Below are positions 22,925-35,164 of a stretch of 64,000 nt of DNA, piece by piece. The position numbers and the translations under genes were made by a program. The stretch covers positions 334,411 to 398,410 of the forward strand of contig QAOA01002976.1 in the NCBI GenBank assembly GCA_003255065.1. Direction: 5' to 3'. The notes under the pieces were generated by a model. It was not told the DNA's origin. It saw only the letters and a program-made list of their open reading frames with translations, and ran no database searches. How positions within the stretch are numbered: the stretch's first letter is position 1; each line of letters starts with the position of its first letter. The stretch is from Cercis canadensis (Eukaryota > Streptophyta > Magnoliopsida > Fabales > Fabaceae).

Positions 22925-23799
22925 GAGCTTAATTGTTCCCATTCTTTCATTTTACTCATTGCAAGCCATGTGTAAAACCATGTTTTTACCAACCTTAGGG
23001 AGTATGAAAACATTGGTTGAGAATTTGATGAGTTCTTATTTGTCTGGGACAGACAAAGGTCCAAGTGTGGGGGGGGGGGGATTTGTGTTTTGGAAAGCAA
23101 TTGGCTATGTGAATTGAAAAGATAAAATGAGCCAAAAGAAAAGAAAGAAAATTCTGTTATAAAAAAAAAAAACAGCAGAAAAATGCAAAAAGAGAATAAA
23201 AGTATTGGGTTTGTCTTCCAAAGAGGAAGGAATGTGTAAAGAAAAGAAAAAAAAAATTGCATATAGCTTTTGGGTAAATTTTTATGCTTAGTGCTTGTTT
23301 TGACTCGTCATTCTCAATGTTCTCATGCTCTCTTTGGTTTTCATTTGCCATATCCATATTTTCTATTTCATTCTTTACCTTTCCTGGGCCCCATTACATC
23401 CTTTAATAAAATCCTTTTGATTTGTGCAAGTATGTGTTTAAAGTAGTGGAGATTAGAAAATAAGCAAGCCTATGGTAGTGCATATTGTCATAAGTTGATT
23501 TGAGTGAAACACTTGCCCTTAAAACACTTGAGGGATTGAGAGTGTATCTTGTGAGGCTCTATCATTCTTAGTCTATTCAATTCTTTTGAAATCACCATGC
23601 TTGTTGGTTGAAAGTGCAAGAAATAATTTCATGAGTGTTGTCATTCTTTAAGTTTTGATTGTTCTTAATGTTCACTTAACTTTGAATTTTTGAAAGTTGT
23701 TGTTGGAAAATATCCCTTAGTTGTTTTCTTTGTTTGCTTCATTTCCTAATTTTACTTCTAGTTTGCCCGGGACGAGCAAAGGATAAGTGTGGGGGGATT

Positions 23800-25093
23800 T
23801 GATAATCACATTTTTATGTAGTAATTATCCCTCATTTCTAGCTTCTTAAATCTCTTTTAATGCTTAATTGAGTGGGCTTGGCCTTATTTCATAAATTTGG
23901 GTTCATATTGGGCTTAATTGTTTTCTTCAACATTATTAGGTTTTTGACACTGTTATGTATTTCGGGTATATCTTTAGTTCTGGATGTCTAAAATTTGGGA
24001 ATCTTACCTTGTAGGAAATCTAAGATAATTTTCTACAACTTTCATTCAGACCTCCAAGGCCAATTCGGATGTTCAGCGGGTCAAATTTGACCCGGAAATC
24101 AGATTTAAGATCCTGGAACCGGGATTGGACCTTTGTGAAGAGATTTGGGCTTAACTTCCTCATTTCAGGCCCAATAAGGCCCAAACCGGGGCCTATTTAA
24201 AGCTGAGGTCCAGAGGTTTAAACCTAACCTATGAGTAATTTGGGTATACATTGTAATTAGGGGTTTATAATTAGGTTAAAGGGAGGCAGCATTTTTATTC
24301 ATTCAAATTATTCTAGTTTTAGACAGTTTTTCTTCCTTCTCTTGTAAATTTTGGAGCTCACTGAACCATGAATTTCTTCCTCCATTGGAGCTTGGATTTC
24401 ATGACCATGGAGGAGTAGAACACTTGTAACCTAGCTAAGACTCCTGAATTAATCGGTTGAATTTTAAGATTCTGCACTTAATCAGATTAATTTTAATGCA
24501 ATTCTGTCTTCTTTGGATTTATGCCTTGCTTTAGTTTTTGTATGGATTCATGGAGATCTTTGTGATTTATATGGATTTTGAAGTAGGAAACAGAATTTAG
24601 ATTGATTAATCTTTAATCTGTGGTCAGAATTCAGAGAAGCTATGTTATGCTAATTGATGTTCGGTTATTAGATTTATCCACTAATTGCTTACTCTTTGTG
24701 ATTGCAAGATTAGTGATTGCATGTGGTTAATCAAATCTTGAGTGATAATTCAGTAGGATCAATTAGTCATAATTAGAGATTTCAACTGTGATTAAACTCA
24801 ATTAGCAATGTTGTGCATTAGGACTTGATTACTCATGTTAATCTATGATGAATCAAACTAGTTATTGAAGGATGTCTAGCTAGGTTACGTTTTTAATTAA
24901 CTAAATTAATATTTGTTTAATTCTACATTTTACAATTTGGTAATATAGATTATGTTCAAAAATCCCATGTTCTTAATCTTGAAATTGTAAATTAGCTATT
25001 GCATTCCTTGAGAAACTTCCCAGATTGTCCCTATATTGCATTTTGTTTAAGGGATTCGGTTTAATTTAATTGGAACAACGATAATTGTTATCA
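23800..25093 (+). repeat. 3' LTR (TGATAATTAC-related family)
   Basis: A 1294-bp LTR directly after the polypurine tract. It starts TGATAATCACATTTTTATG and ends AACGATAATTGTTATCA. It anchors the family to which the solo LTRs at 7674-9136, 17526-18817 and 37501-38959 belong, showing that these are Athila-type LTRs. The first bases after it (CCTCG) would be the TSD, but the left partner is lost. Confidence 0.82.
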
Positions 25094-26047
25094 CCTCGAT
25101 TATCTTGGACCTTATTTTCTTGTTTTTTCTTCCTCTTAAGCATCCTGTCAAGTCTAGCTGTCTTTGTGTTGTCCTCGTCCATCTTGATAAAGATAACAAA
25201 TATAACGTGAAAAAAAAAACTAATTTAAAACAAAATGACAAAATAGATGCTAAGTATCTCGTTGATATCCAGAAGCCAAACCGAATTAAACTATCAAACA
25301 ATCAAGGGATACGTTTACCCACTAATATATGAGTACTAAAAAATGTGATAGAAGGATGATTTCCTCCTTCTTAAATAAGTGCAAATTATTATATCAACAT
25401 AATGATGCATTCAAATACCCAAATGCACACCATGTGTCATCACCAAGATATGGCATATAAATAGTAGTTTTTAGACATAAATGAAAATGTAACAATGAAA
25501 TTGACTTGTCTATTTAAAAAAAATAATATACGCCTCCATGTAAAGAATAAATCCAAGGCACTATATGATTTATCTATCTGTTTATATTTTTTTAGGTTAG
25601 AGATGAAGTGTGGTTAGAAAAAAAGTTTGGTGGTAGAAGATACAAAATAATTGATAAAACTTTATACACAAAATTGATCAATCCACCAAGGAAGACATTG
25701 TTGTATGGTTTTCTATAAAATTAACTAATGAGAATACAAAATATTTGAAACTTAGAGTTAGATCCATCAATGGAAAAGCCATTTCTTTTAAGCTATGTCA
25801 GAAGCTTGAAATTACTCAATTATTACAATGAATTCCTGTAAATATACTATCACATTTCAGCAATGAACTGATAAGTATTTGCTTACTACTGTTTCCAACC
25901 AAGTTCTGGGATTCAACATGAAAAAGGAAAGAAAGCAAATCAAAGAGGACAACAAATGTGTGTGATCTCAATAGGAAGGGTTCTTTATGTATTCATATAA
26001 ATTCTCTAAAATGAAAAACATATAATATGTAAAAACAGCAGAAAAAT

Positions 26048-26224
26048 ATCAAGATATAAAGCAAAGAATAAAGAAGCCACACCTTCGTTTAGAGAACTTG
26101 AAGAACGAATGGGAATTGAAAACGTATTACATATGTAGTAACTGGAGGAAAATGAAAATATACAAAGCAGAGAATAAAGAAACCACACCTTCGTATGGAG
26201 AACTTGAAGAACAAATGGGATTTG
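26048..26224 (+). repeat. Two-copy direct repeat of about 70 bp
   Basis: Bases about 26048-26118 and 26158-26224 share 'aaagaataaagaagccacaccttcgt'-type sequence, with substitutions (aagcaaagaataaag versus aagcagagaataaag, cgtttagagaacttgaag versus cgtatggagaacttgaag). They are offset by roughly 110 bp. The ORF starting at 26195 overlaps the second copy and has no recognised family. Confidence 0.6.
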
Positions 26225-28064
26225 GTCTTTCAAAATGATGAATTGGTTGCTGTTGCAACTGAAATAGAGCAAGAAGATCTCCTTCGGCAGCAGCTGAAAT
26301 CAATTTTGCTAGAAATAAGCAACAATAGCCCTATGATGTTTGGTGCTTGCATGAGCAACGTTAAGTGCATGGAGTAGCAACTAATGTTAAAAAGTTAAAT
26401 AGACCTCAAAAAATTTCGTTCACATTGAAGTCAAAATTAAAATCATGCCAAGGTAAATTCCTAAAAAGAATTAGGAACACAAATAACAAATCCAAAGAAA
26501 GAAATATATAGATTATTTGGTAGCATGTCAGAAGGAGAATATTTTATTTCTCTTCAACAATTTAACCTATGCAATTAGGTGTGCTCATTAAAATGGAAAA
26601 CATAATTAGTAGAGGGAAGACAAAGATCTCCAAGGGTTGTACAGATTATCCTTGCAAATCTTCCACCGATACCCCTCTTTTTAATCTATGCTATAAAAAC
26701 ACCTCCATTAAAATTAAAGATGAAACTTACATCTTCATTATCCATAATTTGTAAGGTATGAAAAAGATAGATGTACCCAATAAATTTAGCTAGAAAAAAG
26801 AGAGAAAATTTACCTTCATTTTCTATCTTGTTAACCATATGGATTTTAGGAGGGTCTACCTAGAAATAAATAACAAAATAACAAAGAGACATGTCAAAGT
26901 AAGAACTTTTGTTATATCAATATTAAAAAAAAATTAAAGTCATGACACCTTCATTTCTAAGTCCATGTATATGTAGTATAATTACTACTATATTATATTA
27001 AAAAGCTTAGAAAGTGAAATCCCTATTCTAGTCATGAAGTTTTATCATGCACTTTTTCATATTGAAGATCAAGTCATGACACATGCATTTTAAGAATATC
27101 AATTGTTCATAAAGAAAGGAAACATAACCAGTGACTGAATTTGAGAATTTGAGATATTAAATTATAATCTAGGAAAGAAAATAGCATGGTAGAGTTCAAA
27201 GATCCAACAAACAATATAAAACACTAAAAAGGGAAAATCATAGGGTGATAAGCACAAAGCCAAACAGCCAAGTATTAAGGGGAAAAGATTATAATTTGAT
27301 GAATAACAAAGCTATGCTATTATGGAGATTAAGTATGTGTAAAGGATTATAAAACATAAAAAATTTACATTGCCACATATGAAGAGGGAGAGGAAGAATT
27401 AGCAAATAAGAAAAAAGTTGGACAAAACAAACCTAGGTGTGGCTTGAAGCTACCGTATTTCTTTGCAGTAATTAGTCAGTCTATGGCGAAACAACCCATA
27501 GGAGGGTGCTATTTATATAGGAATATAGAGCCAAAGAAATGTAACCTTAATTTTGAATTCAAATAAGAAATTCAATAATTATTGGTTGACAAAAATTAAG
27601 GAGAGTATTTGTCAATTTTCGCAGACCGAAATTCAATGATTTGCAATTGGCAATTCATATAATTCAAATAGCAATTATTTGATGGAGATTAATGAAGAAT
27701 TTTGGTTATTGCCAATCAAGCAATCAATTACCATTATCTTGAAACCTATATAATATAATATCAGCCAAATCAAATTACGGGCTTGCCAATAGTCAATCAC
27801 AGCATTCTTTTATTCTTTAACATTCTTAGTTTTAAATTATTCATTAAGTAATAAATTGGAAAAATTCTAAATATGGTATCAAATTAAAGACATGAAATTT
27901 AATTTCTTTTTCATGTTTTTTTTTTTATATAACACACATGCTTCATATTTTATGAGATTTTTAAAATGTTGTGGAATGGAAGAAATTCACATAGCCCGCC
28001 ACTTGTCATCACCTTGATAGGGACACTTGTCAGCTCCACATTGTGCATTCTATTTTTAATATTA

Positions 28065-28117
28065 TATAGATATAGACATAGATGTATAGATAGATATAGA
28101 TATAGATTATTATTATT
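28065..28117 (+). repeat. GATA-type microsatellite
   Basis: Imperfect ATAGATATAGAC/ATAGATAGATAT tandem sequence of about 50 bp. The ORF that crosses it translates to a YR-rich repeat and is not a gene. Confidence 0.75.
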
Positions 28118-29394
28118 TACAAGTAGAGACTTTAAGGTGAGGGAATTCAATTATGTTTTTTTATTCGTACACGTATGAAGGAATAATTCATCTCAAAATG
28201 AGTAAAAGGCTCAACGTTACTAAGCTCACAGTAGCATATCAATCATGCACCAACTATAATTTAATTTTCAATGCAACAGCTCCTAGAGTTGAAAATGGTT
28301 GTCTTCTTAATCCTCTTAGGTTGCAATGCAATGATGACTAATTTTTTGTTCCCATAGCCCCCATTGCCATCTCACCCCACTTATTGTACTATGCTTAAGA
28401 AAAACCTTGATTTGATTAGGTTCGACCAAATTTATGAGAGTTTGTGAAAAACTTCTAAGTGCATTGCATTGATTCTCATGAGTATTGTTAATATGGATGC
28501 CCCACGTTGTACTTCACCATATAAATGCGAGCAAGGCCAATAAAATCAATTGTAAGATTTAGTTTCGTAAAAAAAAAAAAAATTCCCTAAGAATGGGGTT
28601 TTGATAGCCTGCTTCCCACCTCCCAAGAAGCGTTTTGCCTCAGTTCAATAGATAAGCTCTTTTTCTTTCTAACAATCTTTTTCTTACTTAAATTTTAGGT
28701 AAGTGAGTTTGAATGAAAAAGCATTTGTTATACACAATATTTTTTTAATCTAAAACAAAAGCTTCAAAAAAATTATTCCTAAACTTCTTAAAAAACTACA
28801 AAAGTTTGCGTTATAAAAAATTTCAAAAACTCATCCAAATAATAAAATAGTACTTTATTTTTACCAATGAAAGTTGACTCATTTAGCAAGATCAAGCCGA
28901 TTCGATGCAAATAGAGGATTCATAATGCGTAATGCCATATTATAAATACCACTTTCATTATCTAATGTTTGGAATCCACATTGAATGTCACATCACTTTG
29001 TCATACTAAAAATCAGGTAAAAGATTATGTTCAATATGAAATATATTGTGCAATGTTGCTGCTGGCCAACTCATGAAATGTCAATTGGAAAATGAACATA
29101 CAATACCAATTCTCAAAAGCAAGTAGGTTTCTTCATCTCCAAAGATACTAATTGAACCTCACCTTTAATCACACCTTGTAAAACATTTTCTCTCACAAAA
29201 TTTATATCCCTAAAATATATGACAATATTGCAAATGACCACAAAGCAACTCTACACTTCTGAGAGAGAGGACAAAATTTTTGTAATGTATTTAAAAAAAG
29301 GACCCTAAAAAGAAGCAAATAAGAGGAAGGGACATGCTCATTTAACACGGAAGGGTGGTTAAACCAGCACATTTTCATGAAAACTTAGTGTTGT

Positions 29395-30141
29395 TGTGAT
29401 GATATGCTCTAGAATAATGCAAACACGGGCTGCAGACATAGTCGTGTTCATTTATGGAGTTGAGTGTGTCACTTAAGTGAGGCTCTGGAGTTCAGACACG
29501 GCCTTAGACTTTCAGACACAGGGTGTGTTCACTGGCATGTTCCTCAAGGGTGGTCTCTGACTAACTAACACGGCCTCAGACATAGGCATGTCACTTAGGT
29601 GAGTTTCAAGACTGAAGACACAGGTGTTTCCTTTAAGTCACATGGCCATGTGATGTAAAGTGTCTCATAAATCAGTTAGTCGGTTAATGGCCATAATCGA
29701 CTAAAACTGATTGGTTGATTCATATATAAGCATGTGATGTGTGCAGTTAGAGGAAGACCTTGAGATTAGCATTTATGGTGTTAAGAGAAATCAGAGAAGA
29801 GACGAATAGAGAGATTAAGAGAGAAGAATAGCAAGAGACTTGGGGGTTCTTGCTAGTATATGTTGAAGGAGCAAGAACAGAGGCCAAGGGGGGTACTTTA
29901 TTGTAAGAAGAGTTGATCTTGATTGTGTTAATCATAGTGAAACTGCTCTCTTAGCCGAACCACGTAAATTTTGGTGTTCTTCTTCATTTTACTTTGTGCT
30001 TTTACATTTATGTTCTTTCTGAATTAATCTGGTTTAATTCTTGTTTGGTAATTGCTTGTGATATTGCTTTAAGTTTTCCTACTGCTATTCTGGTATTGCT
30101 TGGTGTCCTGTTGATTGGTTGTGTAGGTTGAATCTTTTACA
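29395..30141 (+). repeat. 5' LTR of the Tork-like Copia element
   Basis: A 747-bp LTR, TGTGATGATATGC … TCTTTTACA. A TATA-like 'catatataagc' near 29720-29732 probably marks the promoter, with a purine-rich transcribed leader after it. The U3 part contains ACACGG-type repeats (29424-29640). Two bases after the LTR, 'tggcaccatctatggga' (30144-30160) is positioned as the primer-binding site. It starts TGG but is not the initiator-Met type usual in Copia. Confidence 0.82.
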
Positions 30142-30159
30142 ATTGGCACCATCTATGGG

Positions 30160-30960
30160 AAGTGAAGAAGAGACTCAGCCATAGGAACAACCAAGTATGA
30201 AATTGAGAAATTCTCTGGTTCCAATGATTTCGGATTGTGGAGAATCAAGATGCAAGCAATCCTGGTGCAACAAGGACTGGCTGATGCTTTGAAGGGAGAC
30301 TTAGGATTCTCTGAGTCTTAGTCTGAGAAAGAAAAGAAATATTTGATGGAGAAAGCCAAGAGTGCAATAATCTTGTGCCTTAGGGACAATACTCTAAGGG
30401 AGGTAGCCAGAGAACCATCTGTTGCTGCAATGTGAAATCAAGCTAGAGTCACTATACATGACAAACTCCCCTGCCAATCGACTGTTCATGAAGCAACAAC
30501 TGTATTCTTTCAAGATAACTGAAGAAAAATTACTCACTGAGCAAATAACATACTTCAACAAGATTCTTGATGATTTGGAGAACATTGAGGTCAAGTTAGA
30601 GGATGAAGACAAAGCTCTAATATTACTCAGTGCTTTACTTAAGGTGTATGAACATTTCAAGGATGCCATACTGTTTGGAAGGGAGCAAACCTGATCTCTT
30701 GAAGAAGTGCACTCCTCAATTCGAGCAAAGGAACTTCAGAAGAAACAAAAAATGAAGAATGACAACTAGGGAGAGGGGCTGAACGTGATAAGGAGCAGAC
30801 CCAAGAAAGAAGCTTCAAAAGGAACAAGTCCAGATCAAAATCCAAGAACTAGTCACAAACCATGTTTAAGTGCTTTCACTGTCACGAGAAATGCCACTTC
30901 AAGAGGGATTGTCCAAAAAGAAGGGGCAAGGAATTCAAGAAACCTCAAGAACTGGGTTAT
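30160..30960 (+). pseudogene. Copia Gag with CCHC zinc knuckle
   Basis: The Gag region begins 'KYEIEKFSGSNDFGLWRIKM' (about 30200) and contains UBN2-type residues 'MKQQLYSFKITEEKLLTEQI' (30422-30694 frame). The CCHC knuckle 'CFHCHEKCHFKRDCPKRR' lies at about 30868-30921. In-frame stops at about 30319 and 30435 and a TGA at 30692 break the frame. Confidence 0.83.
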
Positions 30961-31990
30961 GCAGCCATAGTCAAAGATGGTTATGATACTACTGGTGTTT
31001 TAGTAGTTTCAAATACTGAAATTGAGAAGGACTGGGTACTTGATTCTGGTTGTTCATACCACATGTGGCCAAGGAAAGAATTTTTCAAGACCATAGACCT
31101 AAAAGAAGGTGGAGTGGCGCTGCTTGGCAACAACAAAGCATGCAATGTGCAAGGCATGGGCTCTATTAGATTAAAAATGTTCAATGGCCAAGAAATCCTG
31201 CTGCAAGGAGTAAGGTATGTACCAGAACTCAAAAGAAATCTCATATTTATAAGCATGTTTGATAGTTTAGGTTACCTTACTAAAATTGAGCATGGAGCTA
31301 TGAGAATTTCTAATGGTGCACTAATAATTGCTAAAGGAATTAAAAGGAATGACTTATATATTCTTGATGGCTCTACTATAATAGCACAAGCTTCTATTGC
31401 AAGTCAAACACTCATTGATAAAACCAAATTATGGCACATGAGATTAGGACATGTTAGTGAGAGAGGTTTAGTTAAACTAGCAAAACAAAATCTGTTAAAT
31501 GGTGATAAAATAGATAAATTAGAATTTTGTGATCAATGCATATTAGGAAAGGCACAAAGAGTTAAGTTTGGAACTGGTATGCATAATACAAAAGGACCCT
31601 TCGAGTATGCTCACTCAGACCTCTAGGGTCTAACAAGAACAAGGACTTATGGAGGAGGTTTTATTTTCTCACCATCATTGATAACTACTCTAGGAGAGTG
31701 TGGATTTACATACTAAAAAATAAGAGTGATACTTTTGGAAAATTTAAGGAATGGCACACACTAATAGAGAATCAAATGGGAACCAAACTTAAAATTTTAA
31801 GGACTGACAATGGCCTGGAGTTCCTTTCAGAGCAGTTTAATGAGTTTTGCAGGAAGAAAGGAATTCAAAGACACAAAATTGTTGCAAGAACTCCTTAGCA
31901 AAATGGCTTGGCAGAGAGAATGAACATAACTATTTTGGAATGTGTCAGATGCATGTTGTTGAGCGCAGGACTTCCTAAAAGCTTCTGAGG
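30961..31990 (+). pseudogene. Copia protease and integrase
   Basis: The frame at 30862-31626 holds the protease motif 'WVLDSGCSYHMWP', then the GAG-pre-integrase box 'LWHMRLGHVSERGLVKLAKQ' and the integrase zinc finger end 'FCDQCILGKAQR'. The first catalytic Asp lies in 'YAHSDL', followed immediately by a TAG (31624-31626). The second Asp is in 'LRTDNGLEFLS' (31698-31898 frame). 'QNGLAERMNI', with the Glu, follows a TAG near 31897. The catalytic residues persist but the ORF is broken. Confidence 0.85.
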
Positions 31991-32453
31991 TGAAGCTGCT
32001 GCTACTATTGTACACTTGATCAACAGATGTCCATATCCTGCAATAGGTTTTAATACACCTATGGAGCTATGGAATGGAAAACTTGCAGATTGCTCTCATT
32101 TGAGGATGTTTGGTGCCTTGGCCTTTGCTCATGTCAAGCAAGACAAACTTGGAGCATGAGCAATCAGGTGTGCATTCATAGGATACCCTATTGGAGTCAA
32201 GGGAACAAGCTATGGAGGATGGAACCTGGTGAGCCTAAATGCATAATGAGCAGGGATGTAATCTTTGATGAAACCAGAATAGCAATGTTGAATAAAGAAA
32301 AGAAAGGATCCAGTAGCGAAGAAATTGAGCAAGAGAGTACTCAAATTGAGGTGGAGTTACCAACTCACCATGTCACTGAAGATATAATTCAAACTCAAGA
32401 GGAAGTTGTTGTTGAACAACTACCTGAACCAGTTCAGAATGAATATCGCTTGG
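31991..32453 (+). pseudogene. Copia integrase C-terminal / linker region
   Basis: Reading frames here give the post-core region ('FNTPMELWNGKLADCSHLRM', 'AFIGYPIGVKG', 'MSRDVIFDETRIAMLN') with frameshifts, then an acidic Glu/Gln-rich linker. It is cut at 32453 by the solo LTR. The element continues at 34266 with the segment before RT. Confidence 0.8.
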
Positions 32454-34260
32454 TGATGAGCTGTCGAGGCTCCTCAAATTAGTTAAAGTTTAAGGTCGGT
32501 TACCTAAGCTACTTGTAGCATAAGGCAGCCCTAAGTCGAACCTAAGGATTATTCTGAGTAGTGAATCATATTAAGAACCATATCAACAGGGGGGTTTTGT
32601 TTGTTCAAGTGTTTGACAGAAATTAATTGTAAGTGGTAAAGTTTAGGGAAAACAACCAATCCAAGCCTTAACTAATTCTGATTTTAATCCATCCTTGATT
32701 TCCAATGATACATTCAATTATTAACCATGTTCTTGGCCTTAGAAAACATCAAGAAGCCTCTCAGTCCTCTATGGATGTCCACTGGTTAAGCAACCAGAAT
32801 TCGGAATTAACTAAGACTAAATGAATTAAGCAAACATTTAAGTCCAGTTTTACCTAAGTCCATGATCCAGCCAAGGTAATTAATCCATCCAAAAGCTCAG
32901 AAACATTAATTAACCATACAATCCTCTTTTATCACATGCAATTAAGCAATCAACACATGAATAATCCAAATCTGAATTTAACAATTCAAACAAAATAGTT
33001 CAGAGGAATGAAAGAACTTGATTAACAACTAAATGAATAACAACAACACATAATCTCAGAATCAATCAGAATAGTTAGAACCTGGATTGATGTGATGAAT
33101 TAGCCCTCCATGAACAAGAGAAGCCAAGTTCTTACAAAATAGAGTAAAACCCCTTTTTGGTCCCTGAAAAATTCAACGATGGACAAGTTAGTCCCCCAAA
33201 AATGTTCGCTGACAATTTCGTCCTCAAATTATGGTTCCGTACGACAAATTAGTCCTCGAAAAATTTTCGCTGACAATTTAGTCCTCGAATTATGGTTTCG
33301 TACGACAAATTAGTCCTCAGTTGAGGATTAATTCGAGGACTAATTTGTCGTATGAAACCATAATTCGAGGACTAAATTGTCAGCGAATATAATTCGAGGA
33401 CTAATTTGTCGTACGGAACCATAATTCAAGGATGAAATTGTCAGCGAACATTTTTGGAGGACTAACTTGTCAATCACTGAATAATTCAGGGACTAAAAAG
33501 GGGTTTTACTCTACAAAATATCTAGAGAGAAAACTTAAAGACTAAGAAAAACTAGAAAGCTGTCTAAAATATCCTAATGCCCTAATTCTGATTTTCGGCT
33601 GCCTCCTTTTGCACATATAGACCTCTAAAAATGCATGCACACCCAAATTTCCCTTAGGGCACACTTGTTCCCATGGGCCTTAGCTTTCATTGGGCTTTGG
33701 TTTAGGCTCATTTGGACTTGTAATGAGAAAGTTAGGCCCATTTAAGTGTCAACAGGTTTCTGGAACCATCAGCTAACTTCGAATGGAAATAAGACCATCT
33801 AAACTATATAATCTGGTTAACTGGTCTTCATAAAAATTTAAGCTCTGTCTGTTAGCTTTCCAATGGGACCAGTTTCAAGTCCATATGACACCTAAATCTC
33901 ATGTTATGGCCCAAACACTGCATGTAGGTCAGGATCCTGCGACAGCATGTATTCTCTGGTTTCCAGGCTGCATATGACCTTCTGGACATCCGAATTGGCT
34001 TTAGAGCCCTGAATGAAAGTTTTAGACAATTCTCTCAGCTTTCCTACAAGGTATGACTTGGAATTTTTAGACATACAGAACTCAAGATATGCACGAAACA
34101 CAGAGACAGCATAAAATGCTCAATATTGCTAAAAAATGCAATTAGGCACAATTGGATCCAAAGTCATGAAATGAGGTCCAAGTCTATGCAATTCAGCCCA
34201 AAAGAGGTTTAAAAGACTAAATATGAGGGATAACTATTGTATAAAAAGTGTGTTCATCAC
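32454..34260 (-). repeat. Solo LTR with perfect TSD CTTGG
   Basis: The 1807-bp span begins TGATGAGCTGTCGAGG and ends GTGTTCATCA on the plus strand (reverse orientation). It is flanked by identical CTTGG at 32449-32453 and 34261-34265. It is related to the Athila LTR at 3683-5114. Without the 370-bp MITE and its 9-bp TSD copy, the LTR would be about 1428 bp, matching the 1432-bp relative. Confidence 0.92.
33142..33511. mobile_element. Palindromic Mutator-like MITE
   Basis: A 370-bp near-perfect fold-back element with ends GAGTAAAACCCCTTTTTGG and its inverse complement, and its axis near 33320 (cctcagttgagg). It is flanked by identical 9-bp TACAAAATA at 33133-33141 and 33512-33520, the TSD length of Mutator-like elements. 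The internal 'ggactaatttgtcgta' modules are repeated in inverted and direct form. There is no coding capacity. It is inserted in the solo LTR, which is itself in the Copia element. Confidence 0.9.
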
Positions 34261-34265
34261 TTGGT

Positions 34266-35164
34266 CAAAGATGGAGCAAGAAGAAGAATCATACCACCAA
34301 AGAAATTTGGCTATGTTGACCTCATATGCTATGCTCTAAATGTTGCTGAAGAAATCCAAGACCCTGAGCCTACAAATTTCAAAGAAGTACTCAAGGGTAG
34401 AGATAGTCATAACTAGTTGGCAGCAATGACAGGGGAAATAAAGTCACTGGACAAGAACAAGACTTGCATATTGGCTTATCTACCTAAGAATCAAAGGGTA
34501 GTGGGCTGTAAAATGTGATCTTCAAAAGAAAGGAAGGTATTTCAGGAGTTGAAAAGGCCAGATTTAAAGCAAGGCTTGTGGCCAAGGGATTTACACAGGT
34601 TGAAGGAGTTGATTTCAATGAAATCTTTTCACTTGTTGTTAAACATTGTTCTATCAAAATTCTTTCTCTAGTTACTCAGTTTGACCTTGAACTGGAACAA
34701 CTGGATGTTAAAACAACTTTCCTTCATGGTGATCTAGAGGAAACCATATACATGTAGCAACCTGAGGGCTTTATTGAAGACAAGAATAAAGTTTGTTTGC
34801 TAAAGAAGTCTCTATATGGTTTGAAGCAAAGTCCTAGACAGTGGTATAGAAGATTTGATGAATTTCTGATGAAAATGAAAGAAGTAGCTATGACAGCTAT
34901 GTTTACATCTTGAGACAAAATGAAAAATCACCTATGTACTTGCTATTGTATGTAGATGACATTTTAATAGCTAGTTCAAGTAAAACTAAAATTGATAAAC
35001 TCAAAATTGAGTTGAATTCTAAGTTCGAGATGAAGGAGCTTGGAGCTACCAAGAAGATTCTAGGAATGGGCATCATCAGGGACAGATCAAATAGGGAGTT
35101 ATTCCTATTTCAGCAAGGTTACATGAAGAAAGTAGTTGAGAGGTTCATAATGCATATGGTCTAA
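34266..35164 (+). pseudogene. Copia reverse transcriptase
   Basis: RT blocks: '[20 protein letters not shown]' (34550-34612), 'QLDVKTTFLHGDLEETIYM' with a TAG after it (34757), '[18 protein letters not shown]' (34804-34857, other frame) and the catalytic 'LLLYVDDILIASSSK' (34934-34980). A frameshift near 34870-34910 and several stops inactivate it. Confidence 0.87.

Larger units (their letters stand above)
22205..25093 (+). mobile_element. Athila-like remnant: 3' UTR and 3' LTR
   Basis: Non-coding 3' region (22205-23799) related to 2500-3680 of the first element. It shares the 'tctagcatgattg', 'ccaaatagcc', 'aagcaagcctatggtagtgcat' and 'gagagtgtatcttgtgaggc' segments. It ends with the polypurine tract 'aagtgtggggggattt' and a 3' LTR at 23800. 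Pol is missing: the left edge abuts the Helitron fragment at about 22204. It contains an N-flanked duplication at 22482-22924 and an 11-13 base G run near 23068. Confidence 0.75.
25094..29394. other. AT-rich interval without recognisable genes
   Basis: About 4.3 kb with many short chance ORFs. None shows a family motif. A 70-bp near-direct repeat (26048-26224) and a GATA-type microsatellite (28065-28117) are the only structured features noted. A TATA-like 'tatttatatagg' lies near 27510-27525. It may hold decayed transposon or intron sequence of a gene whose exon lies beyond the Copia insertion at 39779. Confidence 0.4.

Noticed and set aside
23068-23080. Long G run as a possible G-quadruplex or regulatory site
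   Set aside because: A single homopolymer in a retroelement 3' UTR, prone to sequencing error, with no further G tracts nearby to form a quadruplex.
27440-27560. TATA-like sequence (minus strand) as a promoter of an adjacent gene
   Set aside because: No coding sequence of any recognisable kind was found downstream on the minus strand; AT-rich DNA yields such motifs by chance.
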